Made by a program: the position numbers and the translations under genes. A DNA stretch of 64,000 nucleotides from an uncultured Odoribacter sp. (GTDB lineage: Bacteria > Bacteroidota > Bacteroidia > Bacteroidales > Marinifilaceae), in NCBI GenBank assembly GCA_944321165.1, contig CALUKE010000003.1:1-64000 (forward strand), written 5' to 3'. This document shows, piece by piece, positions 25,004 to 35,500 of the stretch. Below the pieces are notes generated by a model, which worked only from the letters and a program-made list of their open reading frames with translations, was not told where the DNA came from and did not search any database. Each line of letters opens with the position of its first letter. Positions within the stretch are counted from its first letter, which is position 1.

Positions 25004-26482
25004 TTAATTATCACCACGATATAAATCCTCGTCTTCCGGACGATCGAAAGTGTACAATTCCAATTGATCAAAATCCGTCATGTTGGGTATTGACGTCACC
25101 TGATGACGTTTATAATAAAACCACAGTTGACCTTCCCCGCAGAATTCTTTCCGGTACTCGTTCTCTATTTCTTTCTGAAAGGCATCCGGAGACATCGTTG
25201 TCGGAAGCGGATTGGCGGAAAGCCCGCGATGTTCCCTCACCTTCTCCAGATAGCCGATGGCCGTCTTCAGATCCGGTTCGCATTCTGCCGCGATATAGTA
25301 CATCTCTGACAAACGGATCAAAGGCATGCGCTCTTTAAAAAAGGTATACACCTGATCCCCCTGGTCAAATTTCGACAGAACCGAAAAACCGCTGATGGAT
25401 GTAAACAAATATTGTAAACGAGGATCCGCATAATTTCCCCCAAACACGCTGATATCACTATCAAACAGATCCGTCGAGGAACCTACATAATAAAGAAGAT
25501 CTTCCATGTAATTTGATAGTTTCTTAATATTCAAGGCAAAAACATGTTCCGTGGCAAAGGTGCGGTCCTGATTTTTATAATAATCTGAAGTCGACCCGAT
25601 ATGAATCAAATTTTCATTTTTCACCCAAGGGAAACGGGTTTCCTGGGCATCAATAATCACTTTTGCGGCAGCCAAAGCATTCGGTTTATCCCCTTTCCAC
25701 TGGTATACCCTCGCCAATGTTGCCCAAGCCGCATAATAATTAAAATGGAATCGACGATTGTGCCAACTTTCCACGTAACTGGAATAAGTGCCCGAAGGCA
25801 ATGAAGCCAATACCGTGGGGGGTGTTGTCCCTAAAACCATGGGATCCTTCTCGAGCAGAACTATCGCCTCCTTCAATTGTTCAACAAGAATCGTGGTCAT
25901 CTCGTCCACCGTTAATAACGGAGGAACCAAGGTGGTCAATTCCTGCACAAAAGGAATAGCCTCCGTATCTTTCCCCGAGGTATAATCCGGACCGAACATC
26001 CGTAGCAGCTCGAAATGCAGGAAGGCTCGCAAACCCATGGCTTCTCCCTTGATTATCTCGTAATTATCCCCCGTAAAAACGGATTTATTCTTGTCTATCG
26101 TTCCCAATATCTCGTTCAAGTTAGCGATTTGCTCGTACATCTCAGACCAAATCTCGTCTATTTTCTCGATAGTTTCCGTCCATTGTTCCGGATCATCATG
26201 TTTGTAAGCATATAAAACATCGTTATTCCATTCCGTTCCCCATGAATAATAACATCCCGCCCAAAGATCCAGCAATCCCCAAGTTAATTTTTTCCCGTAA
26301 AGAGCCTCTTCCGTCATAGCGGCGTAAACACCCGTCAATGCTTCACTATAGCCGTTTTCCGAGCTAAACAACTCGCTCGCATCCAATTCGGACTTCGGTT
26401 TCACGTTCAACCAATCCTCGCAAGCGGAATTTATCAACAAGATTCCAATCACGAATACCGCCAAGTATAATCTTTTTTTCAT
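25004..26482 (-). CDS. SusD/RagB-family nutrient-binding outer-membrane lipoprotein
   Basis: A 492-residue lipoprotein (lipobox NSAC about residue 21, then EDWLNVKPKSE, the classic SusD N-terminus). The family features are an N-terminal TPR-like helical half (EAMGLRAFLHFELLRMFGP near residue 150), a variable loop-rich middle, and a C-terminal EIENEYRKEFCGEGQLWFYYKR stretch. It forms the lid of the SusC channel at the cell surface. The start is ATG 26482 rather than the GTG at 26488. It is separated from SusC by 12 bases. The cargo is unknown; no carbohydrate-active enzyme is nearby. Confidence 0.93.
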   Translation of the reverse strand: MKKRLYLAVFVIGILLINSACEDWLNVKPKSELDASELFSSENGYSEALTGVYAAMTEEALYGKKLTWGLLDLWAGCYYSWGTEWNNDVLYAYKHDDPEQWTETIEKIDEIWSEMYEQIANLNEILGTIDKNKSVFTGDNYEIIKGEAMGLRAFLHFELLRMFGPDYTSGKDTEAIPFVQELTTLVPPLLTVDEMTTILVEQLKEAIVLLEKDPMVLGTTPPTVLASLPSGTYSSYVESWHNRRFHFNYYAAWATLARVYQWKGDKPNALAAAKVIIDAQETRFPWVKNENLIHIGSTSDYYKNQDRTFATEHVFALNIKKLSNYMEDLLYYVGSSTDLFDSDISVFGGNYADPRLQYLFTSISGFSVLSKFDQGDQVYTFFKERMPLIRLSEMYYIAAECEPDLKTAIGYLEKVREHRGLSANPLPTTMSPDAFQKEIENEYRKEFCGEGQLWFYYKRHQVTSIPNMTDFDQLELYTFDRPEDEDLYRGDN

Positions 26483-26494
26483 AATCACTCCATT

Positions 26495-29400
26495 TTAAAA
26501 AGTTGCCTGTAAAGAAAACGAGAAATTCCGGGCAAAAGGATAAGAAGTTCCCCGCTCGACCTCCACGGAAGAAGCCCGCAACAATTCGTTCATGTAAAAC
26601 GTCAACGTCAATCGTTCCATACCTATTTTTTGCATGAATTTCAAATCATAGAAATCATAAGCAAGATTCAGTGTTGAGATATACAATTCATTCTCTTTTT
26701 GGACAAACCGAGAGGTCGGTTTCGTTAAATTTATAGAGACATTCTCTATATCCAATTTCCGATAAGGAGCCTTTTGTCCAACCTCATTCCAAGAATCCCA
26801 AATACGTTTATCCAAATTATCATACCCTGAAACATTCTCGACTTTATCCACCAGGGTTGAATTATAAAGGTCTCCACCCAACTTATACGTGCAAGCCACG
26901 GACAGCGTGAATCCCTTGTAACCCAAATTAAGCCCCAAGTTTCCCTGCCATTTGGGGTTGCTATCTCCGATAACCACCTGATCCTCGCTACTCCAGATTG
27001 CCGTCAACTGGCCGTTCTTGTCGTAGAACATCTCTTTTCCCGTCATCGGGTCAATTCCGGCTGAACGTACACCCCAGATGGCAGTCATCGATTGCCCCTC
27101 GTAGTACAAGGTGGATGGACGCGTATACTTCTCCCTTAATTCAGTCAAACGATCGGAATCTGTAGTAAATTCATTACTATTTCCATCTTTTTCCTCATTT
27201 TGCTCGTTATTAGAATTCGAGAAAATATCGTAGATTTTCTTGATCTTGTTGTTATTATGCAAAGCGGACACATTGATCGTCAACCATCCTCTCTGTTTGT
27301 CGTTCCGCCAGGGAGTGACAGAAAGAGATAAATCGACTCCCCGGTTCTCTATCTCTCCCATGTTCTCCTTGTAAGTCGTAAAACCAAGCGAGGGGGGGAT
27401 GGAAATATCCGACAGCAGGTTATCCGTGCGGCTGATGTAATAATCAAATGTCAGGTTCACCCGGTTATTCCAGAAGGCGGCATCCACACCCATGTTGTAA
27501 TCCATGTTCTTCTGCCACTGCAAGGCCGTGTTCGGCAAGCCCATCAACGAAGCCCCGAATTTCCCGTCATAGGAGATATTCCCAAAAGAATAGCGGGCCA
27601 TTGCCTGGTAAGGATTAAAATTCTGGGTTCCCGTGTATCCCATGGATGCCCGAAGTTTAAATTGATTTAACCAGTGGGCAAAAGACATAAATTCCTCATA
27701 ATGCAGATTCCAACCTATTCCCAAAGACCAGAAACTTCCCCAACGATTATCCGCACCGTACACGGAAGAAGCGTTCAATCGATAAGAAGCGTCAAACAAA
27801 TAACGGTCCGCATAAGAGTAATTCAACGCCCCGATGAATCCCAGCTCGTGTGTCGTCTGCTCACTTCCCGATGGTGTTCCGTTCTCCTCGTACTGGATGG
27901 CAAAGGAAATATCGTCCATCTGGTCATTCCCGAAACCTTCCGCCGTGAAACTGTTGTCCGAGGTATTCGTCGAGGACATGTTAAAAGTAAGGTTCGCAAA
28001 TAACAGGTGTTTTTCCCGGAATGTCTCGTTAAAATTCATCCCCGCGTTTACCTGGATGGATTCACTGATTCCGTTGGTTTTCGTGTACTTTCCCTTGCGG
28101 TCGCTGAAGCCTTCCTCGTCGTAATCGGCAAACATGGTATGACCGGATGGATAAAACACATCCCCGGATGAGACGTTCCGACGATAGGAAAAGCTACCCG
28201 TCCCCTTGAATGCCGGGGAAATCGTCCATTCTACATTGAAATTATCCAGGATTTCCGTATATTCTGACTCTAATTTCGTATTCAAAGTGGCGTTATACAA
28301 AGGGTTGTAATATTTGATGCCATTTACTGTAGCCAGCAGAAAGGTCGGATTCCCGCTCTCGTCCCTCGGACGCCAGTAAGGATTCAAGACTGCATATTCC
28401 GAAAAAGAACCGTAAGGAGAATCATCCGACCAGTTCCGGGTAAAATCCAGGGTATTGCGGAAAATCAGATTTTTATACGAATAAGACAAGGTGGTATTCA
28501 GATTCAAGGTATTCCGATCCGAACCTTTCATGACTCCCGTCACCTGGTTGTAAGAAATCCCGGCGGCATAGCGCACCCGGCTATCCCCTCCCTCGAAATT
28601 CAAGGAATGTTTCTGCCCCACACCCGTGTGCAACGGTTGTGACAACCAGTAGGTATCAACTCCTTGCAACACATCTGTATACAAAGCCTGATAACGTTCT
28701 TCAATCTGTTGATCCGTAGAAGCATTCCCGTATGGCTTGTACATACCATGTTCTTTTTCAAATTGCAATTTCTCCGCGGCGTTCATCAAGTTGTAACCGG
28801 TCAAATCCGGGGCCTCGATTTCCAAACTTCCCGTATAGCTAATTCGCAACTCCCCACTTTTCGGACGTATCGTCTCGATGACCACGACTCCATTCCCCGC
28901 CTTCGAACCGTATATGGCCTTGGCGGCTGCATCTTTCAAAATAGTGACACTTTCCACCCGGTTCATGTCCAGGTCATACACCTTCTCGATGGTCGTTTCA
29001 AAACCGTCCAGAATAAATAAAGGCTGGTTGGGATTTCCGGAGTAATCTCCCTTCAGATTCGGAAAGGAATTCTGGCCGCGCAATTGGATTTCCGGCATCC
29101 GGTTCGGGTCGGAACCGAATTCCATGCTTTCCACGATCCGGAAAGCCGGATCCAGGTTCTTCAAACTCTGCAATACATTCTGATTACCGGCATTCATCAA
29201 GGCCTCTTTTCTGAAGGTCTTGGCCGAACCGGTAAAACTCTCCGCCTTGCGTGTAAACATACCGGTAACCACCACCTCTTCCATCTGGGTGGTTTCCGGC
29301 ACCATAACGATATTCCATTCAGACTGCCCATCATAAATGATTTCCTGCGTCTTCATACCGATAAAGGAAAATACCAATGCCGGTTTCCCCATTTCAGCGG

Positions 29401-29896
29401 GCCAAGTCAACGCAAAATTTCCCTGCATATCGGAAGCAGTACCCAAAGTCGTTCCCTTTATCAGGATCGTTACTCCGGGTATCGGTCGTCCCTGCTCGTC
29501 CTGCACAACACCCCGAAGCGTACAGGCACCGGGAGTCGTCGTTTTTGTCCCTTTTTTGATCAGAAAATAATCCCTCATCCGTTCATACACATAAGGAGTC
29601 TGTTCCAACAGATGAGCTAACGCACCTTCTACTGATTCATCCTTCACCTCTCCGGAAACAATCACCTGATCGTCTACCTCCTGCGTGTTGTAAACAAAAT
29701 TGACCCCGCTTTCTTCCTTCAAAACCTGCAAGGCCTGTTTCAGAGTTACTTTTTCCAATCGGAAAGACAACGATTGCTGTGCAGTCAAAAGGCCGGGCAA
29801 GCACAGCCAAAGCAAACACAGTGCAGTTCGAAGCCAAACCGATTCAAATCGGAACAATTTTCCCGATTTTACTTTCCTTCCCTGTTTTTTTTTCAT
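26495..29896 (-). CDS. SusC/RagA-family TonB-linked outer-membrane protein with STN domain
   Basis: A ~1133-residue importer. After the signal peptide (LLTAQQ) there is a secretin/TonB short N-terminal (STN) domain at residues ~40-110, the domain that contacts FecR in transduction systems. Then come a carboxypeptidase-like beta domain (LRGVVQDEQGRPIPGVTILI), a plug with EEVVVTG and DAAAKAIYGSKAGNGVVVIET, and a large barrel ending FSFSLQATF. The start is ATG 29896; a 61-residue upstream extension in frame overlaps fecR and shows no coding character. The STN domain and the upstream ECF sigma and FecR genes indicate cell-surface signalling induced by the imported ligand. Confidence 0.93.
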   Translation of the reverse strand: MKKKQGRKVKSGKLFRFESVWLRTALCLLWLCLPGLLTAQQSLSFRLEKVTLKQALQVLKEESGVNFVYNTQEVDDQVIVSGEVKDESVEGALAHLLEQTPYVYERMRDYFLIKKGTKTTTPGACTLRGVVQDEQGRPIPGVTILIKGTTLGTASDMQGNFALTWPAEMGKPALVFSFIGMKTQEIIYDGQSEWNIVMVPETTQMEEVVVTGMFTRKAESFTGSAKTFRKEALMNAGNQNVLQSLKNLDPAFRIVESMEFGSDPNRMPEIQLRGQNSFPNLKGDYSGNPNQPLFILDGFETTIEKVYDLDMNRVESVTILKDAAAKAIYGSKAGNGVVVIETIRPKSGELRISYTGSLEIEAPDLTGYNLMNAAEKLQFEKEHGMYKPYGNASTDQQIEERYQALYTDVLQGVDTYWLSQPLHTGVGQKHSLNFEGGDSRVRYAAGISYNQVTGVMKGSDRNTLNLNTTLSYSYKNLIFRNTLDFTRNWSDDSPYGSFSEYAVLNPYWRPRDESGNPTFLLATVNGIKYYNPLYNATLNTKLESEYTEILDNFNVEWTISPAFKGTGSFSYRRNVSSGDVFYPSGHTMFADYDEEGFSDRKGKYTKTNGISESIQVNAGMNFNETFREKHLLFANLTFNMSSTNTSDNSFTAEGFGNDQMDDISFAIQYEENGTPSGSEQTTHELGFIGALNYSYADRYLFDASYRLNASSVYGADNRWGSFWSLGIGWNLHYEEFMSFAHWLNQFKLRASMGYTGTQNFNPYQAMARYSFGNISYDGKFGASLMGLPNTALQWQKNMDYNMGVDAAFWNNRVNLTFDYYISRTDNLLSDISIPPSLGFTTYKENMGEIENRGVDLSLSVTPWRNDKQRGWLTINVSALHNNNKIKKIYDIFSNSNNEQNEEKDGNSNEFTTDSDRLTELREKYTRPSTLYYEGQSMTAIWGVRSAGIDPMTGKEMFYDKNGQLTAIWSSEDQVVIGDSNPKWQGNLGLNLGYKGFTLSVACTYKLGGDLYNSTLVDKVENVSGYDNLDKRIWDSWNEVGQKAPYRKLDIENVSINLTKPTSRFVQKENELYISTLNLAYDFYDLKFMQKIGMERLTLTFYMNELLRASSVEVERGTSYPFARNFSFSLQATF

Positions 29897-29922
29897 AAAC
29901 TTGTATTTTGAGTTAAACAACA

Positions 29923-29970
29923 TCGGTCTCTCGACCGAAATTACGGGTGTGACGTTTGCAGACGTCACAC
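29923..29970. repeat. Two hairpins between fecR and susC
   Basis: GTGTGACGT (29947-29955) pairs with ACGTCACAC (29962-29970) around a 6-base loop. TCGGTC (29923-29928) pairs with GACCGA (29933-29938) around TCTC. Together they nearly fill the 76-base gap. The T-rich tail lies on the plus-strand side of the larger hairpin (29971 onward), so it is not a simple terminator for the minus-strand operon. It may be an attenuator, an RNA-processing site, or the end of an antisense RNA. Confidence 0.5.
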
Positions 29971-29972
29971 TT

Positions 29973-31127
29973 TTATCTTTTTGGCACCGCCGATATTTCG
30001 ATCCGTTCGCCCATATCCTTAAAACGGGCCGGGGAAACCCCTTCCAACAACTTGACCACAAACAAAAGATTTTCATCACAAGGAGCTGAAAGAGTAAAGG
30101 TCAATTCTTTCAACGAAGAATCAGCAAATTCAAATTCCACATTATACCAGCGGCTCAGGGTCTTTACTATGTCTTCCAAACGGGCATTGTCGAACATAAA
30201 TTTTCCATCTATCCAAGCCATATATAGCACGACATCCACCGGACGGACCTGTATCTTCCCGTCAGACACGATTGCCTGTTCGCCGGGTTTCAACACCTGC
30301 TGTTCCGTTCCATTACTGACAGCAACGACTCCTTCGGCCAGCGTCGTATACATACACTCCTCCGGATAGGCCGAAACATTGAATTTCGTTCCGGTCACCG
30401 TCACTTCCCGACGATCGCAAATCACCCGAAACGGCTTTTCCGGATTGGCACTCACCTCAAAATAAGCCTCCCCCTTCAAATAAACCACCCGCTCTTCTGC
30501 CGAAAAAAGCACCGGATAAGTCAACTGGGACTCCGCATTCAATTTAACGCTACTGCCATCCGCCAGAACAATGGAATAAAATCCGCCCCGCGGAACAATC
30601 AAAGTATTCATCTGACGTTCCTGCGTGGCAGAATCTTTCACAACATACCTTACATTCCGGTTTGCATCCAGACAAATATCCACCGCTGTCAAATCCGTTG
30701 CAATTTTTCCGGTTGTATCCGAAAGCTTATACTCTTTTCCATCTGCCAAACGAATAATCGCACTGGAAGTTCCGGATTCCATCGCCAGCAGATCGGTTTC
30801 CGGCTGCTTTTCCGGCCACCACCACCAACAAGCAAACAGCAAAACGACAGATGCCGCCACGGAAATACGGCTGATCCGGAGGAGGGTGCGCCGACGCCTG
30901 ATCCTTTCAGCTTTTGCCTTCGTCTTCTCCCAAGCAGATGCTTGCTGTATACGATGAGACAGGGTGATTTTCCGAGCCCGCCGATAAGTCCTCAACAAAC
31001 GGGCAAAATCCGCCCGATTCGTTCCCTGTTGCAGAAAAATCCGGAATTCCGGATGCCGAGCAGTTTTGACCGGATCTTCCAGCCAAGCCGTCAGCCACAA
31101 TATCATTTCCTGATCACATTCCATCAT
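29973..31127 (-). CDS. FecR-family anti-sigma factor
   Basis: A 384-residue single-pass regulator. It has a cytoplasmic N-terminus of ~85 residues, one transmembrane helix near residues 88-105 (ISVAASVVLLFACWWWW), the periplasmic FecR beta domain (LPRGGFYSIVLADG-like region, VYLKGEAYFEVSANPEKPF, VTVTGTKFNVSAYPE near 240), and a C-terminal DUF4974/STN-like domain (FDNARLEDIVKTLSRWYNVEFEF). It holds the upstream ECF sigma inactive until the SusC STN domain signals ligand. Two adjacent ATGs (31127 and 31124) are equivalent starts. Gene order sigma, fecR, susC is standard. Confidence 0.94.
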   Translation of the reverse strand: MMECDQEMILWLTAWLEDPVKTARHPEFRIFLQQGTNRADFARLLRTYRRARKITLSHRIQQASAWEKTKAKAERIRRRRTLLRISRISVAASVVLLFACWWWWPEKQPETDLLAMESGTSSAIIRLADGKEYKLSDTTGKIATDLTAVDICLDANRNVRYVVKDSATQERQMNTLIVPRGGFYSIVLADGSSVKLNAESQLTYPVLFSAEERVVYLKGEAYFEVSANPEKPFRVICDRREVTVTGTKFNVSAYPEECMYTTLAEGVVAVSNGTEQQVLKPGEQAIVSDGKIQVRPVDVVLYMAWIDGKFMFDNARLEDIVKTLSRWYNVEFEFADSSLKELTFTLSAPCDENLLFVVKLLEGVSPARFKDMGERIEISAVPKR

Positions 31128-31199
31128 TTCAGTATGCCTTTTATTATCGGAAGTAAGCTGTCTGAAAAAAGGGTGACAAAAAATGAAAAAAATAAAATT

Positions 31200-31781
31200 T
31201 TAATGCAGTAAAATCATGATGACTACCCCCAAAGAATCTCGTAATCGTCTGAAAGAACGAGACAATTGGGTTTTAACGGTATTAATGGATATTCCCAACA
31301 TGGCCGCCACCTCCTTGTATTTTTTATCTTCCACCACCACAGCCATAAAAATACAACGGGCCTGGTCCGGCAATTTCTCAACCTCTTGCATCAAACGGCG
31401 ATAAGCCTCTTCATCGTATTCCTCGACAAGCGAATCCTCCACATCCACCAAAAGCGACTTTTCCAATTCTTCTTCCGCCATGGATTCAATCGATCCTTTG
31501 TTCCAGTGATTTTTCTGCCGACGAAGGTAACGGATGCAATCGTACTGAACTGCCGCAAAAAGGTATCCTTTCAAAGACCCGACAAACCTCTTTTTTGAAT
31601 ATTTGACCCAAAAAGCCGCCAAAATGTTCTGAGCCATGTCTTCGGCATCATCAAACGAATCGATATAATTCATGGCATAAACGCACATCGGTTTATACCA
31701 AATGTCAAAAAGCCGGTGAAAAGCGTCTTCATCGCCTTCCGACACGGCTTTCAATAAATCATCCGTTTGTTCTGTTTTCAT
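31200..31781 (-). CDS. ECF-family RNA polymerase sigma factor
   Basis: A 193-residue sigma-70 family protein of the ECF type: region 2 (AFHRLFDIWYKPMCVYAMNYI, DDAEDMAQNILAAFWVK, residues ~20-60) and region 4 (LPDQARCIFMAVVVEDKKYKEVAAMLGISINTVKTQLSRSFRRLR, from ~135). It belongs to the Bacteroidota group paired with FecR. It should direct transcription of the SusC operon downstream. The leader before ATG 31781 is AT-rich and holds no convincing -7 element. Confidence 0.93.
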   Translation of the reverse strand: MKTEQTDDLLKAVSEGDEDAFHRLFDIWYKPMCVYAMNYIDSFDDAEDMAQNILAAFWVKYSKKRFVGSLKGYLFAAVQYDCIRYLRRQKNHWNKGSIESMAEEELEKSLLVDVEDSLVEEYDEEAYRRLMQEVEKLPDQARCIFMAVVVEDKKYKEVAAMLGISINTVKTQLSRSFRRLRDSLGVVIMILLH

Positions 31782-31833
31782 CCGCTCTGTTCCATGCGAT
31801 TATTTTGCAAGTTTAAAAATTATTTTTAACCTT

Positions 31834-32448
31834 TCAAAATTCTGCCATCGCACAACGGATGGCTTTCAGCCATTCGTCTATCCGAGCTTCCGTTTTATGC
31901 GCTTCATAATCCTCATCCAAGGGCAAACCGATAAACTTCCCTTCCCGCAAAGCCCGGGAATCATTAAACACATAATCCCGGGTCTCCGTCATCCCGATCA
32001 ATTGTCCTCCGATCTCTTCCACCGTTCGGCCCAATATGCCCATTCCATCCACAAAATGATTCGGATAACCGACATGATCACCCAAACCGACCATGGCTAC
32101 TTTCCGGCCATTCAAACGAATCCGGAGCATCCGGGGCAGGAAAGAGGACCAGGGATCCCGCTGCTCCATCTCCCAGGTATTCCGCCCCAAAGTCGAACAA
32201 ACCAGGATCAAACAGCGATAATCCAACAATTGCAATGGTTTGATATCGGAAATAACAAACAAATCCGGATGCAGATCACTCAATTTTTGTTTGATCAAAC
32301 GGGCGACTTTATGAACACTCCCTCCAGACGGTGCATAAAATATCCCGACAGTCTTCGTCGCCTGATGATCCTTTTCGATCAAATAGTTCCCCTCCAAATC
32401 AGCTTTCAGCTGATAACCGGAATCCCGCTTACTCTGTGCTCTTTCCAT
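31834..32448 (-). CDS. Flavodoxin
   Basis: A 204-residue FMN protein with a ~30-residue N-terminal extension. The flavodoxin fold starts at KTVGIFYAPSGGSVHKVARLI, where the phosphate loop is APSGGSV rather than the usual T-rich form. It continues with LILVCSTLGRNTWEMEQRDPWSSF and the signature GLGDHVGYPNHFVDGMGIL near residue 130. There is no signal peptide, so it is cytoplasmic. It is 88 bases after the CobN-like gene and on the same strand, probably in the riboswitch 3 operon. A TAGGTTCG sequence at 32526-32519 could give it a weak promoter of its own. A role as electron donor for corrinoid metal reduction is plausible; it is inferred from context only. Confidence 0.88.
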   Translation of the reverse strand: MERAQSKRDSGYQLKADLEGNYLIEKDHQATKTVGIFYAPSGGSVHKVARLIKQKLSDLHPDLFVISDIKPLQLLDYRCLILVCSTLGRNTWEMEQRDPWSSFLPRMLRIRLNGRKVAMVGLGDHVGYPNHFVDGMGILGRTVEEIGGQLIGMTETRDYVFNDSRALREGKFIGLPLDEDYEAHKTEARIDEWLKAIRCAMAEF

Positions 32449-32536
32449 AAAACCGTATTATTTAAAACATATCTGCATACAATACGTATCACCGCGGATT
32501 TTGTTTCCATGCTTTTGCCGAACCTAATTTACACCT

Positions 32537-35500
32537 TCATTGGTTCCGCCGTTTTGATTTGAATTTCCATCGATCGTCCTGCAACTGAAGTTGATAGACA
32601 TTCCCTCCTCTATCCAGACGTAAATGAGAAGCATCCGAAGAACTGTTCCTCAGTGCTTCAAGTGCCGATTGATAACGTATTTTTTCTTCCTTCGTCAACG
32701 ACGATATGGCTTGCATCTCATCGGAAATAAAACGACTTAAGCTTTCATTGTTGCACACATTCAAATTACAGGCCAGCCCGACTTCCCGGACAGTTTCGTT
32801 AAATTGAAGAAGCATGTCCTCCACCACCTGCTTTTCAGCATGCCAATATCCTTTTCTGACCGTTTCCAGCAAACGGGCAAGAATCGATTGATACGCATAT
32901 AGATTCCCTCCTTCTCTAAAACGGTCCTTGACATTCAAATGATATTTATCAAAAACGTAAGTATCATAAATCTGCTTCCAGTCCTGATCACTGACACTTT
33001 CCGGCAAAGTCGCCTCCCAACCCCACAGATTAAAAATCATCTTATTGACAAAACGGGCTCCCGCATATCCCTCGTTCAACATAGCATCCACCCATTGCGG
33101 ATTCAAATAACGGCTTTTCAATTCTCTTCCCAGAAATTTTTCAAGAGTTTCCTGCCTGGAAGCGAGCGGATCAATCAAATTTGTCACCACCACTTCCGGG
33201 GTGTAACCGTCTATGACACGTACCGCCAAGGCCGTCGCACCGAGAAATTGAAACATATCATCGTTATCCAGCAAAGCATATAAATTCGAAGATCTGCTAT
33301 GCAACGCAATCCGGGTTCCTGACAAGGCATTTTTCAACAAAGATTTTGAAAATCCTTCCGGTAAACTCCTGCACTGATCTTCCGCCTTTACCCCCCAGAA
33401 TCCCTGCCCATACAAATGACTCATCTGATCAAAATAAATTTCCGCAACCTCCTTTTCACTCTCCCAACTTCCAGAAGCCTGTACCTTCCCGCTTACCCCG
33501 GTTCCATAAGCCCCGGAAGGAGTTGTAAACAAACGGACAGAAGCCAGTCGGCAAGCCAAAGTATCATCTATCGCTTCTCTCTCGCACAACTCTTTCTTCG
33601 ATTTAAACACATGCTCCCGAACAAAATTGTTTTTTTCATCGGCATCTCGGACCAAAGTCACAGCTCTATCCAATAAAGCCATCAATTCCGGAAAGATATC
33701 CCGATACAGACCGGAAGGCGCAAAAACGACATCAACCCGAGGACGTTTCAGTTCCTGTTGCGGAATCAGCTCCAAATCAATTACCTGAGCAGACGAATTG
33801 TACACAGGTCTCACCCCGAGCAGACTCAATGCCTGCGCCTCCATCGACCCTTCATTTCGGATACATTCCACCGCCCACAGATTTACCGTTACTTTGGAAG
33901 GATATTCTCCCTGATGTTTCGCTCTGTATTGAGCAATCAATTCTTCTGCCAATTTTTCTCCCAATTGACAGGTCGTCTCCGAAGGAATCAAACTCGGATC
34001 AAAGGCAAAAAAATTCTTGCCGGTAGGCAAAGAAGAAGGATTCCGAATCGGATCATTCCCGGTTCCCGCAGGAACATATTGCCCGTTTAAAGCTTGAATG
34101 AAAGCCTGCAATTCTTCCGGACCGGACTCTCTTATATCCTTCAATACCTGCTCTCTGAAACGCTTCAAATCCTCTCCGTCCAAATCTTTTCGTATGGCCA
34201 CAATCACATCCGCCATTGCCTGACAATGTTCCTCATTCGGAGAAACCCCGAAAGTATGTAATCCCAAGGGGATTTTACTCTCTTCGATCTCTTTCAGATA
34301 GTCGTGGACTACTTCCAGATTCTGCCCGGTAATGGTGTCTAACTTCAAATCCCGATCTATCCCCATCGCCCGAATCCGATCCTTCAACTCCTGCAACAAT
34401 GCACCGGCAGACACCGGCCCCTTGCTCCGCAGATCATAATATTTGGATATGGCACTTTTCAAATCCCTCAATTCCGGATTCAACGAAGACTTATCAAACG
34501 GAGGTGTCATATGATCGACCACTACGGCCTGTCCCCTTCTTTTGGCCTGTAGACCTTCACCCACATTATCTACAATATACGGATACACATTGGGCATATC
34601 CATAATCAATGCCTCGGAATAATCATTCGGTCCCAGACCGGCCTCTTTTCCCGGCAACCACTCGTGAGTCCCATGCGTCCCGATATGAACCAAAGCATCT
34701 GCCTGAAAACCGTATTTCATGAAAAGATAAAAAGCCACATATGCATGAGGAGGAGGCATCAAAGGATCATGATATAATTTTCCCGTCTGCTCTTCCCATC
34801 CCCGAGGCGGTTGAGCCGTAAGAAGAATATTCCCATATCTCACAACCGGCACGACAAAATAAGAATGTCCCAAACGATCTTTCCAAACCATCAGCCGGGA
34901 CTCTTCCGGTTTTCCCCAACTGTTTTCCATCTCAGTTCTGATCTTCAACGGTAACTTATGATACCACTCCTCGTAAATCTCCATAGGTATCAGGACCGGA
35001 TCCCCCTCTTTCACCAACTTGTCGATTTCCGCAGGAGCCCAGGAACCGATATTCCTTCCAAAATGCATGATTCTGTTAAAAATCGACGCACTGTCGATCG
35101 GTTGTCCTCCGGTATCATAGCCTTCCAAACGCATGCGCTGCAAAACAGACAAAATACTGCCAGGAAGAACATTCAGGTAACTGGCTCCAATATTTTCTTT
35201 CCCGGGAGGATAACTGTAATAAATCAAGGCGACCTTTTTCTCCCGATTGGGCTTCATCTGTAAATTACAGATATTCTGAATACGTCCCAACAATACCTCC
35301 AGCTGATAATCAATCATCTTTTTTATCCGAATCTTGTCGCCCAGATCATCCAATACCACAGACACCGACGGATTGATATAACCTGCCAACTCCGGAATAG
35401 CCAGTAAATTCGAACGGTTATACATATCAATGCCGATGGATGATTTTTCCCAGGTCTGTTGATCACAGTTTAAAATAATTCCATTGACTACCGGGATTCC

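Noticed and set aside
29897..30079. 61-residue N-terminal extension of the first SusC
   Set aside because: It overlaps the end of fecR, includes both intergenic hairpins in the frame, and would put the signal peptide in the middle of the protein.
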